From Nitrosomonas halophila (lineage in GTDB: Bacteria > Pseudomonadota > Gammaproteobacteria > Burkholderiales > Nitrosomonadaceae), in assembly GCF_900107165.1 (NCBI RefSeq), contig NZ_FNOY01000005.1, positions 1-64,000 of the forward strand: 64,000 bases of DNA, in the 5' to 3' direction. This document shows positions 48,631 to 60,215 of this stretch, one piece after another. Position 1 is the first letter of the stretch. Every line of letters begins with the position of its first letter. The notes below the pieces were generated by a model, which saw only the letters and a program-made list of their open reading frames with translations, was not told where the DNA came from and did not search any database. Position numbers and translations under genes: made by a program.

Positions 48631-50798
48631 CGCGAGGCGTGTGGATCGCCATGCGAGTCGGCTTGCATGAATCCATAGTGTGCCAACCCTTCGAGAATCC
48701 CATGGGCATAAGGTTTGCTAGCAAAGTAAATTTGCTCCAGGCCCCGCAATGTTTCCAATTCAGGGCTATGGTTGCCCACCACCACGCCCAGCGTGTCGCC
48801 GACCAGCATTTCCTCGTCATTGCCCGAGTCCCCGGCCACTAGGAAGCTTTTAAGCGACAACCCCCACTTATAGGCAAGATAGCGCACGGCCTGACCCTTG
48901 GAAGCGCGCACGGGCAATACATCCAGAAATGCTTCATGCGAATAAATCAGTTTGGCATGCAAGTTCTGTTGATGCAAATACTGGTAGAGCTGCTCCAGCG
49001 GCGGCATGTCTTCGGGCGACACCACATAACTCAACTTAAACTCACGCTGGTTCTCGGCCGCCTGCAGCGTCAGGCCTGGCACTTCTTTTAACACCTCGGC
49101 CAACGTATCCCGTCTCCATTGGTGCCGGATATGATTGATCCAACCTTTATCCGGCCGCAGCGAGGGCCAATAATTGATTTCGCTGCCGACCGAGGTGATC
49201 AGAAGATCAGGCATGGGCACGCGCCATTTCTTGAGTACCTTGATCGCACTCTCAACTGTTCTGCCTGTCGCCACCCCGAACGAAATGGTCTTGGCATGCG
49301 CACGCAGCCATTGCAGTAACTCGGCCAGCCCTTGTTCGTCACCCAGCAATGTATTGTCGATATCACAAATCACCACTTTCTGGGCCAGTGGCATTGGCGC
49401 CTGGCCATAATGCAAGGTCGCTGCATGCTGGCGGCGCAAACGCTTGCGCTCCTTGTGCAGCAGTTTGTCGACTTCCTTGAGGTATTTGGCGACATGCGCA
49501 TCCCAGGTGTAATGCCGCCTGACATTGAGCACGCCATTTTTGGACCAGTCGCGCCAGCGCTTCTTGTCGGCAAAAGCTTCCTTGAGCGCGGCGGCGATAT
49601 CTGAGTGATTCAAGGTATTGACGAGCAGCCCGTTACGGCAATTGGCAATGATATCGCGGGGGCCGCCATCTTCCGGCGCGATAATCGGCAATCCACTGGC
49701 AGCAGCTTCGATCAGTGTCAATCCGAAAGGTTCGGTCAGCGCGGGGTTGACGAACACACCGCGCCGGCGCGTGGCCAGGCGGTACAGTTCCGGCACGTCT
49801 TCCCCGGTAAAATGCTTGGGAATGGCCACTTTGCCCCACAAGTCGTAGCGATCGATATCGAACAGCATATCGCTCATGACCTTGCGCTGAGAGTCTTCCA
49901 TATCCCGGATATCTTCGCGTGATCCGGCAACTATTACCAGGTTGGCCATGTCCTGCAAGGATTTATCACCGCCATAGGCCTGCACCAGGCCATGCAGATT
50001 CTTGCGCGTATCCGGCCGGCAAATGGCCAGTATCATCGGTTTGCCCGGTTCGTTCAGAAACCTGTCGATGCTGGTCTGGACGGATGGCACGATCGCTTTG
50101 CGCCCCGGAGGTGAAAAACGTGAGGTATCGGTGCCAGGCGGAATAACGCGACAACGCCGGGGATCGGTATTCTCATACATGCCGTACTGGTCCTCGATCT
50201 CCTGCCAGGTGCTCGTCACCACCAGCGAGGCATGAATCAACGTATCTTCTTCGGCAGCGATGCGCTGGGATAAATTGAACTGGCGCTCAATTGTCTGCTC
50301 TTTGCGTCCCGAAGCAAGCAGGCGTTCACGTTTCGGGCGGCCGAGCGAGTGGCCGGTATGAATTTGCGGGATACCCAGCAGATTGGACAGATGATGGCCC
50401 ACATAGCCGGCATCCGCATAATGGGTATGGATCAGATCCGGCAAGCGGCCTTGCTGGCGCAGATAGTGCAGGCATCGGTCGACTATCTGGTCGAGATGCG
50501 GCCATAGCAATTCCTTGCGCAGGTATTTCTTGGGACCGCAGGGTAGCCGGACTATGCGCGCATGCAAACCGAGTTCCTCGATCCGCTCCGCGTAGTCGGA
50601 CGAAACATGAGGATCTTCGATTTGCCGGGTCAACAAATCCACCTGGGCGACATTGTCATGCCGACCCAGCGCACGCGCCAATTCAACCACATAGGTAATC
50701 TGCCCGCCGGTATCGGCATCACGCCCCAGTTCCATGTCATCGCCACGAATCAGGCCGTGCACACTGATCATCAAGATATAGAGTTTTTGGTCTAACAT
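48627..50798 (-). CDS. Sucrose-phosphate synthase with C-terminal sucrose-phosphatase-like HAD domain
   Basis: Makes sucrose-6-phosphate from NDP-glucose and fructose-6-phosphate. 723 residues: a GT4 glycosyltransferase part starting ILMISVHGLIRGDDMELGRDADTGGQ with EPFGLTLIEAAASGLPIIAPEDGGP (E-x7-E), then, from about residue 470, an HAD hydrolase domain with CDIDNTLLGDEQG (D-x-D-x-T) and LLVAGDSGNDEEML. The HAD part looks intact, so the protein may also dephosphorylate. Its stop codon is inside the family C repeat end, so the last residues (about PHASR) adjoin the insertion. Upstream gene: fructokinase. Confidence 0.95.
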   Translation of the reverse strand: MLDQKLYILMISVHGLIRGDDMELGRDADTGGQITYVVELARALGRHDNVAQVDLLTRQIEDPHVSSDYAERIEELGLHARIVRLPCGPKKYLRKELLWPHLDQIVDRCLHYLRQQGRLPDLIHTHYADAGYVGHHLSNLLGIPQIHTGHSLGRPKRERLLASGRKEQTIERQFNLSQRIAAEEDTLIHASLVVTSTWQEIEDQYGMYENTDPRRCRVIPPGTDTSRFSPPGRKAIVPSVQTSIDRFLNEPGKPMILAICRPDTRKNLHGLVQAYGGDKSLQDMANLVIVAGSREDIRDMEDSQRKVMSDMLFDIDRYDLWGKVAIPKHFTGEDVPELYRLATRRRGVFVNPALTEPFGLTLIEAAASGLPIIAPEDGGPRDIIANCRNGLLVNTLNHSDIAAALKEAFADKKRWRDWSKNGVLNVRRHYTWDAHVAKYLKEVDKLLHKERKRLRRQHAATLHYGQAPMPLAQKVVICDIDNTLLGDEQGLAELLQWLRAHAKTISFGVATGRTVESAIKVLKKWRVPMPDLLITSVGSEINYWPSLRPDKGWINHIRHQWRRDTLAEVLKEVPGLTLQAAENQREFKLSYVVSPEDMPPLEQLYQYLHQQNLHAKLIYSHEAFLDVLPVRASKGQAVRYLAYKWGLSLKSFLVAGDSGNDEEMLVGDTLGVVVGNHSPELETLRGLEQIYFASKPYAHGILEGLAHYGFMQADSHGDPHASR

Positions 50799-50888
50799 GG
50801 GTATCGTTACAACCTTAAAGGTGAGCGGTCACAGCCGCCGGGTGTTTATCGAAACGACGAGATAAGCACTACGCTCAGTCCTCATCAA

Positions 50889-51812
50889 TTATTTCCAGGC
50901 ATCGATAAAAGGCTGGTAAAACTCTGATGAATCAGGTATCGCACCCCGTATGCCACACAGGGTAGCAGCAAATTGGTTTGCCCGCTTCAGCAGCAATGCT
51001 TCCGGCCAGCCGGACAGCATTCCGAATATGAATACGGCGGAAAAGCCATCACCTGCGCCAACCGTATCCTTGATCGATACATTCTCAATACCCCCCGTAT
51101 GTGCCATGGCACCCGAACGATCGAGCAGCCATGCGCCCTCTCCTCCGCATGTCACCAACACGGCCTGCAACTGAAATTCCTCAAGCAAGCGTTGAGCGAT
51201 ATCGCGCGCATCATGCATGGCAGGCAGACCAGTCAAACCCGGTAACGCGGTCAATTCATCTTCATTGACTTTGACATAATCGGCATGCAGCAGGGAATCC
51301 CGAACGATTTGCGGGGTGTACCACGGCTCTCTCAGATTGATATCGAGCAACCGTGGGCTTGGTCGGGAGTGATGCAGGATTTCTCGCAGGGCAGCCCGGG
51401 AGGTCTCATGGCGTTGTGCGAGGGTACCGAAATACACTAAATCGGGCTGGATGGATGAAGCGACTTCGGCGGCAGCGGCCGGGTCGATGAAGTCATAGGC
51501 CTGGTCGGGGAGAATTTCGAAGGTATGGCCATTTTCGCCAAATTCCACTCTGACCTGGCCAGTCGGATAATGGGCATCGCATTGTATACCCGCTGTGGAC
51601 ATGGCAAACGCATCCATCAGCTGGATGAGCTTATCTCGGTATTGGTCATCGCCAGTTCTCGTAATCAGAACCGGATGCAGACCGAAGGCCTGCAGATGGC
51701 GCGCCACATTGAAAGGCGCCCCTCCCACGACCGCACCATCAGGAAAAACATCGACCAATGCCTCGCCAAACAAAATGATGTCTTTAGCGGGTTTATCAAG
51801 ATCAGTAGGCAT
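50889..51812 (-). CDS. PfkB-family fructokinase
   Basis: ATP-dependent fructose kinase candidate. 307 residues: FGEALVDVFPDGAVVGGAPFNVARHLQAFG at the start, NLREPWY, KVNEDEL, and GAGDGFSAVFIFG with the catalytic Asp near residue 250. Position with sucrose synthase and sucrose-phosphate synthase supports fructose as substrate, recycling fructose released by sucrose cleavage. First gene of the sucrose set (91-base gap to the next). Confidence 0.9.
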   Translation of the reverse strand: MPTDLDKPAKDIILFGEALVDVFPDGAVVGGAPFNVARHLQAFGLHPVLITRTGDDQYRDKLIQLMDAFAMSTAGIQCDAHYPTGQVRVEFGENGHTFEILPDQAYDFIDPAAAAEVASSIQPDLVYFGTLAQRHETSRAALREILHHSRPSPRLLDINLREPWYTPQIVRDSLLHADYVKVNEDELTALPGLTGLPAMHDARDIAQRLLEEFQLQAVLVTCGGEGAWLLDRSGAMAHTGGIENVSIKDTVGAGDGFSAVFIFGMLSGWPEALLLKRANQFAATLCGIRGAIPDSSEFYQPFIDAWK

Positions 51813-52111
51813 TCTCTGTAAGACTCCTATCTGTGATGGTCATTTACCCATATTTATGAATCACACGGGTCACGGATTCCGGCTCGCAACCGGCAAGCCA
51901 AAGTCTCCATGGTCCAAGCAGTGCAAAGTTACTTCAGCAAGCACGCTTTTATGACGATATGTCTTTTATTCTGGCATGGATGACGGCTATAAGCAAAATT
52001 TGCTGACACAAGATTGAATTTCTAATCTTCCAGAATCGCAACCCTATTTGCTAAAATAACTGATTTTTTCGATAAACACCAAGCAACCCCGCTCCCCATT
52101 TATTACTCAAA

Positions 52112-53701
52112 ATGCATAAATCTATCCTGTTTCTGCTGAAGCTGGCAGCCATAAGCATAATCGTTATCACATTTGGATGGGCCCACCAGATATTCGCCAG
52201 CGAACATCCGAACAGCGGCGAGACGTCATTTGACTGGTCCAAAGTCCCGCCTGTCACCCCGTTGCCCCGGGTTGGCATCTTCTTCAAGCCCCCCACAGGG
52301 CCCGGCTATTATTCGGTATGGGACATGTTGACGGGAAACAAGCGTGAAAAACCGCCACTTGCGCCTTATGCCCCGTTTGCACTGCTGCCCACTTCGGCCT
52401 TTGATATCGATTTTCGCTACCTGGAACAGCCCGGTTATGAACCGGACTTTTTCGACGCTATCAAACGCATCCATCTGGGTGACGACTGGCTGCTCTCATT
52501 CGGTGGCAGTTTCTGGTATCGATACATGCACGAAACGGACAGCCGTCTGAATGCTGCGGGCGTCAACAACAATCATCACTTGCTGCGCACCCGCATTCAT
52601 GCCGATTTGTGGTATCAGGATCGTTTCAGATTGTTTGCGGAATTTCTGGACGCACGCGCACTGGGGCTGGATCTGCCAGCGCTCGGGATCGACAAGAATC
52701 ATACCGACATGCTCAACCTGTTCGCGGATGTCAAACTGGGACAATTCCAGAACGGCCCCGCTTACTTGCGGGTCGGCCGCCAGGAATTGCTATACGGATC
52801 GCAGCGGCTGATCTCGACACTGGACTGGGCAAACACGCGCCGCACCTTTCAGGGCGTCAAAACTTTCTGGCACAACCCGGTCTTCAATGTCGACGCTTTC
52901 TGGGTTCGTCCGATGATCACCGAGCCCAACCAATTCGACAACTGGGACACAGATCGCAACTTCTTCGGTTTGTGGGGAACCTACAAAGCCTTGCAGGGCC
53001 AGACGCTCGATCTCTATTATCTCAGCCTGATCGATAACCGCACCGTCTCACCGGCAAATATCCAGCAAGGCAACATTCTGAATGGTGATTCGGAGTTGCA
53101 TACCCTCGGCGGACGCTGGGCGGGTGAATATCAACGCTATCGCTACGAGCTGGAAGGCATGTATCAGTTCGGTAAGCGTTCCGGGCTCGACATCTCGGCA
53201 TTTTCCATCGCCTCCGGTCTGGGATATCATTTCACCTGGCCGATGAATCCACAGCTTTGGTTGCGCTATGATTTTGCCTCGGGTGACAGGAACCATCAGG
53301 ATGGGCGCAGCACCACTTTTCATCATCTGTTCCCATTTGGTCATTACTATCTGGGATTCATGGATCGGGTAGGCCGGCAGAACATTCATGATTTCAATGC
53401 CCAGCTGACCCTGCATCCACAGCCATGGTTTACATTCATCGGGCAGTACCACCGTTTCTACCTGGCCAACAAGCGCGATTATCTTTACAACGCGGCAGGT
53501 GCCGGAACGCTGCGCGATATCACCGGTCAATCAGGCAGCCATGTCGGCGATGAAATCGATTTTAGAATCAACTTTCACGTAAGCCGCCATCAAGACCTAT
53601 TATTGGGTTATTCCAAACTTTTTACCGGAAAATTCGTCAAAAACCAGCGGCCCGGCGTGTCTCCCGATCTGTTCTACGCGCAATACAATTTCCGCTTTTA
53701 G
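52112..53701 (+). CDS. Alginate-export-type outer-membrane porin
   Basis: 529 residues with a signal-anchor-like N terminus (hydrophobic to about residue 30, ending near FASEHP). Most of the rest is alternating amphipathic strand pattern with many Trp/Tyr and LRTRIHADLWYQDRFRLFAEFLDAR, VRPMITEPNQFDNWDTDRNFFGLWG, like the alginate_export (AlgE-like) beta-barrel family; it ends in aromatic YNFRF as outer-membrane barrels do. The transported solute is unknown; proximity to sucrose genes does not prove sugar transport. Confidence 0.85.
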   Translation: MHKSILFLLKLAAISIIVITFGWAHQIFASEHPNSGETSFDWSKVPPVTPLPRVGIFFKPPTGPGYYSVWDMLTGNKREKPPLAPYAPFALLPTSAFDIDFRYLEQPGYEPDFFDAIKRIHLGDDWLLSFGGSFWYRYMHETDSRLNAAGVNNNHHLLRTRIHADLWYQDRFRLFAEFLDARALGLDLPALGIDKNHTDMLNLFADVKLGQFQNGPAYLRVGRQELLYGSQRLISTLDWANTRRTFQGVKTFWHNPVFNVDAFWVRPMITEPNQFDNWDTDRNFFGLWGTYKALQGQTLDLYYLSLIDNRTVSPANIQQGNILNGDSELHTLGGRWAGEYQRYRYELEGMYQFGKRSGLDISAFSIASGLGYHFTWPMNPQLWLRYDFASGDRNHQDGRSTTFHHLFPFGHYYLGFMDRVGRQNIHDFNAQLTLHPQPWFTFIGQYHRFYLANKRDYLYNAAGAGTLRDITGQSGSHVGDEIDFRINFHVSRHQDLLLGYSKLFTGKFVKNQRPGVSPDLFYAQYNFRF

Positions 53702-53746
53702 GCACGGTCAAATCGGGTCTTTATATTCAATCAACAAAGGAAAACT

Positions 53747-54091
53747 ATGAAATTGCTTCGAATGATACTTGCTACGGCATTGGTCACTTTTCTTGCGAGC
53801 CTGAACCCGCTCGTGGCACACGCCGACAACCACTCGGCGAACGCTGCCGCCCTGCCCTCGAATGAAGGAATCGTCGTTTCCTCCATGGACACCACCGGCT
53901 ATACCTATATCGAGCTATCCAATGGCGCGAAAAAATTCTGGATTGCCGCACCGGCCACCAAAGTCAAAAATGGCGACCACATCCGTTTCGTGGAAAACAT
54001 GACCATGCACAACTTCACCAGTAAAACGCTGAACCGGACCTTTGACAAATTGATCTTTGTCACGTCCACACAGGTCAAAGTCGCGCAATAA
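53747..54091 (+). CDS. Periplasmic OB-fold-like small protein
   Basis: 114 residues with a clear signal peptide (LLRMILATALVTFLAS... cleavage near AHA-DN). The mature part reads VVSSMDTTGYTYIELSNGAKKFWIAAPATKVKNGDHIRF, matching the NrfJ-like/OB-fold proteins (M-x-T-x-G-Y-T-Y motif). These small periplasmic proteins are associated with cytochrome or metal handling; the role here is unknown. It follows the porin gene by 45 bases and may be co-transcribed. Confidence 0.75.
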   Translation: MKLLRMILATALVTFLASLNPLVAHADNHSANAAALPSNEGIVVSSMDTTGYTYIELSNGAKKFWIAAPATKVKNGDHIRFVENMTMHNFTSKTLNRTFDKLIFVTSTQVKVAQ

Positions 54092-54120
54092 GCCACCCCC
54101 AACAAGTCCGCCAAAACCGC

Positions 54121-54281
54121 TTAGGAGCCGTGAAGGAATAAGTGTGACAATTGGGCGCGTCTGGTGGGATGCAATGCAAGGCGAGAGGAGGAGTCATAGC
54201 AAGGCTATGGCGACGACGAGTAACGCCGCAGTGCGCCCGCCAGATGCGATCCAAGTGTTGCAGTTATTTATGAGCGACTCC

Positions 54282-54284
<3 letters not shown>
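54121..54284 (+). repeat. MITE-like dispersed repeat, family B, copy 2
   Basis: 164 bp, reverse-oriented relative of 13425-13564. Starts TTAGGAGCCG and ends GACTCCTTA; this terminal TTA is the complement of the uvrB TAA stop (54282-54284). Core features GCAAGGCGAGAGG and GTAACGCCGCAG resemble those of family A, so A and B share ancestry or design. Confidence 0.85.
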
Positions 54285-56381
<2,097 letters not shown>

Positions 56382-56452
56382 GGGTTTGATTGCCACAAAA
56401 TTTATACAATTGATTTTAACATGCGGAAACCGCAAACTTCAGGAGCCATCTC

Positions 56453-57646
56453 GTGAAACTCTCGCAACGTGTTCAAGCCATCAAGCCCTCGCCTACTCTG
56501 GCAGTCACCGCCAAAGCCGCCAAACTCAAGGCAGAAGGAAAGGATATCATCGGTCTTGGCGCGGGTGAACCCGATTTCGACACTCCGCAGCATATCAAGG
56601 ATGCTGCGATGACGGCCATTCAGAATGGATTTACCAAATATACGGCCGTCGGTGGCACTGCCTCATTGAAACAGGCAGTCATTGCCAAGTTCAAGCGTGA
56701 CAATTCACTGGACTTCACCCCAGGAGAAATTCTGGTGTCTTCTGGCGGCAAGCAAAGTTTCTTCAATCTGGTGCTGGCCACCATCGATCCCGGCGATGAA
56801 GTCATCATCCCAGCCCCTTACTGGGTCTCCTATCCCGACATCGTCCTGATCGCTCAAGGCAAACCGGTCTTTATTCAAACCGGGATCGAGGATAATTTCA
56901 AGATTTCCCCGGCGCAGCTGGAAAAAGCGATCACACCCAACACCCGGATGTTTGTCATCAATAGCCCCAGCAACCCTTCAGGCAGCGTTTACAGCGTGCA
57001 AGAGCTGCAGGCGCTGGGCGAGATATTGCACAAACATCCCCAAATCCTGATCGCCACCGATGACATGTACGAGCATATCCTGCTGACCGGCGATCGCTTC
57101 GTCAATATTCTGGATGCCTGCCCGGATTTGAAACCGCGCACTATTGTACTCAATGGAGTCTCCAAGGCCTATGCCATGACCGGCTGGCGGATCGGCTATT
57201 GCGGCGGGCCGGCAGCGATCATTACTGCCATGGAAAATATCCAGTCGCAGAGCACATCCAACCCTAATTCCATTGCCCAGATGGCGGCCGAAGCCGCACT
57301 GAATGGCGATCAATCCTGCATGATCCCCATGATCACCGCCTTTAAAGAGCGCAATCAATTTCTGACCGACAGCCTGAATACCATACCGGGCATACATTGC
57401 CTGCTGTCTCAGGGCGCTTTTTATGCCTTCGCCGATGTTCGCCAGGCAATCGACAAGCTAACCGTTCAACAACTGTTACCTGATCATAGCGACATTGCTT
57501 TCAGCGCTTATTTGCTGGAGAAGGCGGGTGTGGCCGTGGTTCCCGGTTCGGCCTTCGGTTCAGATGGCTACGTACGGCTATCTTTTGCGACTTCTATGGA
57601 TAATCTGCGCAAAGCGATTGAGCGTCTGGGTAATTTGCTGAATTGA
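56453..57646 (+). CDS. Class I aspartate-type aminotransferase (AspC/AspB-like)
   Basis: PLP-dependent aminotransferase, probably aspartate or aspartate/prephenate type. 397 residues from GTG at 56453 with AGGAG upstream. IGLGAGEPDFDTP near the start, GGKQSFFNLV, NSPSNPSG, the Schiff-base Lys in NGVSKAYAMTGWRIGYCGGP near residue 237, and AFGSDGYVRLSFA with the substrate Arg near the end. Divergent from uvrB with a short gap. Confidence 0.93.
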   Translation: MKLSQRVQAIKPSPTLAVTAKAAKLKAEGKDIIGLGAGEPDFDTPQHIKDAAMTAIQNGFTKYTAVGGTASLKQAVIAKFKRDNSLDFTPGEILVSSGGKQSFFNLVLATIDPGDEVIIPAPYWVSYPDIVLIAQGKPVFIQTGIEDNFKISPAQLEKAITPNTRMFVINSPSNPSGSVYSVQELQALGEILHKHPQILIATDDMYEHILLTGDRFVNILDACPDLKPRTIVLNGVSKAYAMTGWRIGYCGGPAAIITAMENIQSQSTSNPNSIAQMAAEAALNGDQSCMIPMITAFKERNQFLTDSLNTIPGIHCLLSQGAFYAFADVRQAIDKLTVQQLLPDHSDIAFSAYLLEKAGVAVVPGSAFGSDGYVRLSFATSMDNLRKAIERLGNLLN

Positions 57647-57812
57647 ACTTTCAACATCACCCAATCCAGATGCTGGTCCCCTCCCAATTTCAGGAGACCT
57701 GAAGCCTGGAACATTCCATTATCAGCTTGATGGTGCGCAAGAGCACCCTTGTGGTTGCAGCATGTCCCCGGAAAGTGACTGATTTGTCCAGAAATACTGA
57801 GCAAGCTTGAGT

Positions 57813-57975
57813 CTAGGAGGCTGTCCGAGAATAGCGTAGCGAGGGCGAAGCTGACTGAGCGGGATTTTTAGATCATTTGAGGCGAATAGTTGTTCTATTC
57901 AACGAAAAGGATAGAAAAATCCAGCCTGGCAGGTTTGTTCGCAGTAGATCAGTCTATTCTCGGTCAGCCTCCTAG
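57813..57975. repeat. MITE-like dispersed repeat, family C, copy 2
   Basis: 163 bp with 22 bp terminal inverted repeats (CTAGGAGGCTG(T/A)CCGAG...), one mismatch, and the central hairpin more degraded than in the other copy. The right end CCTCCTAG contains the TAG stop of the small HTH gene (57972-57974). Confidence 0.9.
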
Positions 57976-58211
57976 AGGCTGATGCGTTTGTTTTTCCTGA
58001 TCAGACCACTTTCCTCGGCTGCACGAAGCGCCTCGTAGCGGCAATGCACGCCTAACCGCTCCATGACTCTCTGATATTGGGTGCGAACAGTCGCCGGAGA
58101 ACGATTCAAGTGTTGTGCAAGTATTTTGGTATTGGTCGTTTTCTTTTCAAGACTTGCTTCCAGCAAGGTATAAAAAGAGGGGGATAGACGTCCGGACTGC
58201 CTTTTACTCAT
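57972..58211 (-). CDS. Small LuxR-type HTH protein (single domain)
   Basis: 79 residues. LEKKTTNTKILAQHLNRSPATVRTQYQRVMERLGVHCRYEALRAA is a GerE/LuxR-type helix-turn-helix with the T-V-R-x-x-Y-x-R-V recognition helix, but there is no receiver or autoinducer domain, so it may act as a lone DNA-binding regulator. Its TAG stop lies in a family C repeat end, so the original C terminus may have differed. Target unknown. Confidence 0.7.
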   Translation of the reverse strand: MSKRQSGRLSPSFYTLLEASLEKKTTNTKILAQHLNRSPATVRTQYQRVMERLGVHCRYEALRAAEESGLIRKNKRISL

Positions 58212-58695
58212 ACTTGATCTCCATGTTCTTTATTTTATAAAACAGAATGGCCAAAGTTGATAGATTGCCCATATCAAATTAAGCAAGATTCACGCCAGCA
58301 TATACAACCTATTGATTAACAGGCCTTAGGAACCAGAATCTCTTCATCGCGTTGACTGAATGTAAAATTTCCCGACATCTTTTCTCTCAACCAGTGCACA
58401 ATCCCGCCTTGTCTCAGATTGACGCCTTCCCCCAACATTAGTCATAACAAAACTGAATGCATGTGGCATTTGTCACGCTGGAATCGAATCAATATCTTCT
58501 ATGCATGCAGCCGCAAGAAAGCTGGCGATGCCAGCGGGAAACAACAGATCCTCTGTCATCGGGTATACAATAAATCTATCAAATTTCTTGTAACGCTTAA
58601 TAATGAATGCAAATCTTTAGCAGAATTTCGTTATAAGAGTATGATATTTTCAAATAAAACTGGCGGCAATCACACCCATATTTCACGGAGGCAGC
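58212..58695. other. Intergenic region upstream of the peroxidase gene
   Basis: 484 bases. No gene or clear operator identified; AT-rich near 58560-58670, likely the peroxidase promoter region. Confidence 0.4.
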
Positions 58696-59751
58696 ATGAA
58701 AAAAATATTACTCCTGGCACTGCTGTTAAGTGCGCAGGCATACGCTCAACATGAGCAGGGTCATCAAGGTGGCATGCATGAGGGTGGTCATCATGGCGGA
58801 AAGCATGCTGGCGAACATCGTGGCAAGCATCATGGCGGCATGCATGGCGGTGGCCCGGGACTGGATGAAGCAACCCTCAAGCAATTCTTTGAACCGCTTC
58901 CCGCTTCGATCATTGACGAGCAAAAGAACGAAGCCTTGATCAAACTTGGCAAAGTGCTTTATATGGATCCCAGGCTTTCGGTCAATGACACCATTTCCTG
59001 CAATTCCTGTCATCGCCTGGACAAATTTGGCGTGGATAACGAACCGACCTCACCCGGCCACGCAGGCAAACGCGGCGGCAGAAACTCGCCCACTACCCTC
59101 AATGCCGCACTGCATATCGCTCAATTCTGGGATGGCCGGGCCAAGGATGTCGAAGAGCAGGCCCTTGGGCCCATCCTGAATCCCGTAGAAATGGGCATGC
59201 CGAGTGAAGCCGCCGTCATCGCCAAATTGAAAAAAATCGAGGCCTATCAGACACTCTTTGCAGAGGCGTTCAAAGGCAAGGATGATCCCTTCCAATACAA
59301 AAACATTGGCGTTGCCATTGGCGCTTTCGAGCGCACGCTGTTGACGCCCTCCCGTTTCGATGACTTTCTCAATGGCGACAAGGAGGCACTCAGCCAGGCC
59401 GAACAAAGAGGGCTGAAGAAGTTCATCCACATGGGATGCGCCACTTGCCATAACGGTGTGGTGCTGGGTGGCAATTCATTCAAGAAAATAGGCATGGTCG
59501 AGCCCTATGAAACTGCCGATATGGGCCGATATGAGGTCACCGGCATCGAAAGCGACAAAAAAGTATTCAAGGTGCCCAGCCTCAGAAACATCACCCAAAC
59601 CGGCCCCTATTTTCATGATGGATCCGTCGAAACACTGGACGAAGCCATTCGCTTGATGGCCAAGCACCAACTGGGCCGGCAAGTGGGTGAAGGCTTTGTC
59701 AGGGACGTGAAACTCTTCTTCGGATCCTTGACCGACAAGGAAAGCGAATAA
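58696..59751 (+). CDS. Diheme cytochrome c peroxidase/MauG-family with His-rich N terminus
   Basis: Periplasmic reduction of hydrogen peroxide by two c-type hemes. 351 residues: signal peptide MKKILLLALLLSAQAYA, then a segment to about residue 60 made of His, Gly, Met and Lys (repeated HHGG, GKHAGEHRGKHHGG), likely metal-binding, then the catalytic part with heme motifs CNSCH at 102 and CATCH at 248, and FKVPSLRNITQTGPYFHDGSVETLDEAI near the C terminus. The metal-rich N-terminal extension is unusual for the family. Confidence 0.92.
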   Translation: MKKILLLALLLSAQAYAQHEQGHQGGMHEGGHHGGKHAGEHRGKHHGGMHGGGPGLDEATLKQFFEPLPASIIDEQKNEALIKLGKVLYMDPRLSVNDTISCNSCHRLDKFGVDNEPTSPGHAGKRGGRNSPTTLNAALHIAQFWDGRAKDVEEQALGPILNPVEMGMPSEAAVIAKLKKIEAYQTLFAEAFKGKDDPFQYKNIGVAIGAFERTLLTPSRFDDFLNGDKEALSQAEQRGLKKFIHMGCATCHNGVVLGGNSFKKIGMVEPYETADMGRYEVTGIESDKKVFKVPSLRNITQTGPYFHDGSVETLDEAIRLMAKHQLGRQVGEGFVRDVKLFFGSLTDKESE

Positions 59752-60215
59752 ACAGACTGGGTTCTCCAACCGATGCGCGGCAGCATGTCAGAAAAACTGA
59801 CACTCTGTCTTGCACATGAAAAGGGCGCAATCCACCTCGCCCGATTGGAGAATCCGTAATTATTTGCCGGATTTACGATTTATTGAATAGACGTTTTATC
59901 CTCTCCTCACCCAGCACCAGAATTTCCATTGGCGGGATATAAAAACGGTGCGCTCTCAGACTACATTCAGATTTTTTCAAACCCAAACCCGAAAATCTGT
60001 TCGATTTGACAATTTTTGCAGTCAAATTCAAGCACGTTGTCCTGTTTTGTATGCAATTGCATTATTGCTTAGTTCCCAGGTATCGCCTACGATAAAAACA
60101 CCAAAGAGGTGCTGTCTCCGATCCGAGACAAACTGCCTCGATGGCATTTCAAGATATAGAAAATATTTTCAAATATTTTTTGTTTCTTAATCCACGATAT
60201 CAAAGGAGAAATACC
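59752..60215. other. Upstream region of the amyloid-like gene
   Basis: 464 bases without a gene. AT-rich, with TTTGACAATTTTTGCAG around 60003-60020. A strong ribosome site AAAGGAGAA is at 60202-60210, directly before the repeat-protein start. Confidence 0.5.

Noticed and set aside
58419-58754. 111-codon frame upstream of the peroxidase gene
   Set aside because: It overlaps the peroxidase start and has no recognisable product.
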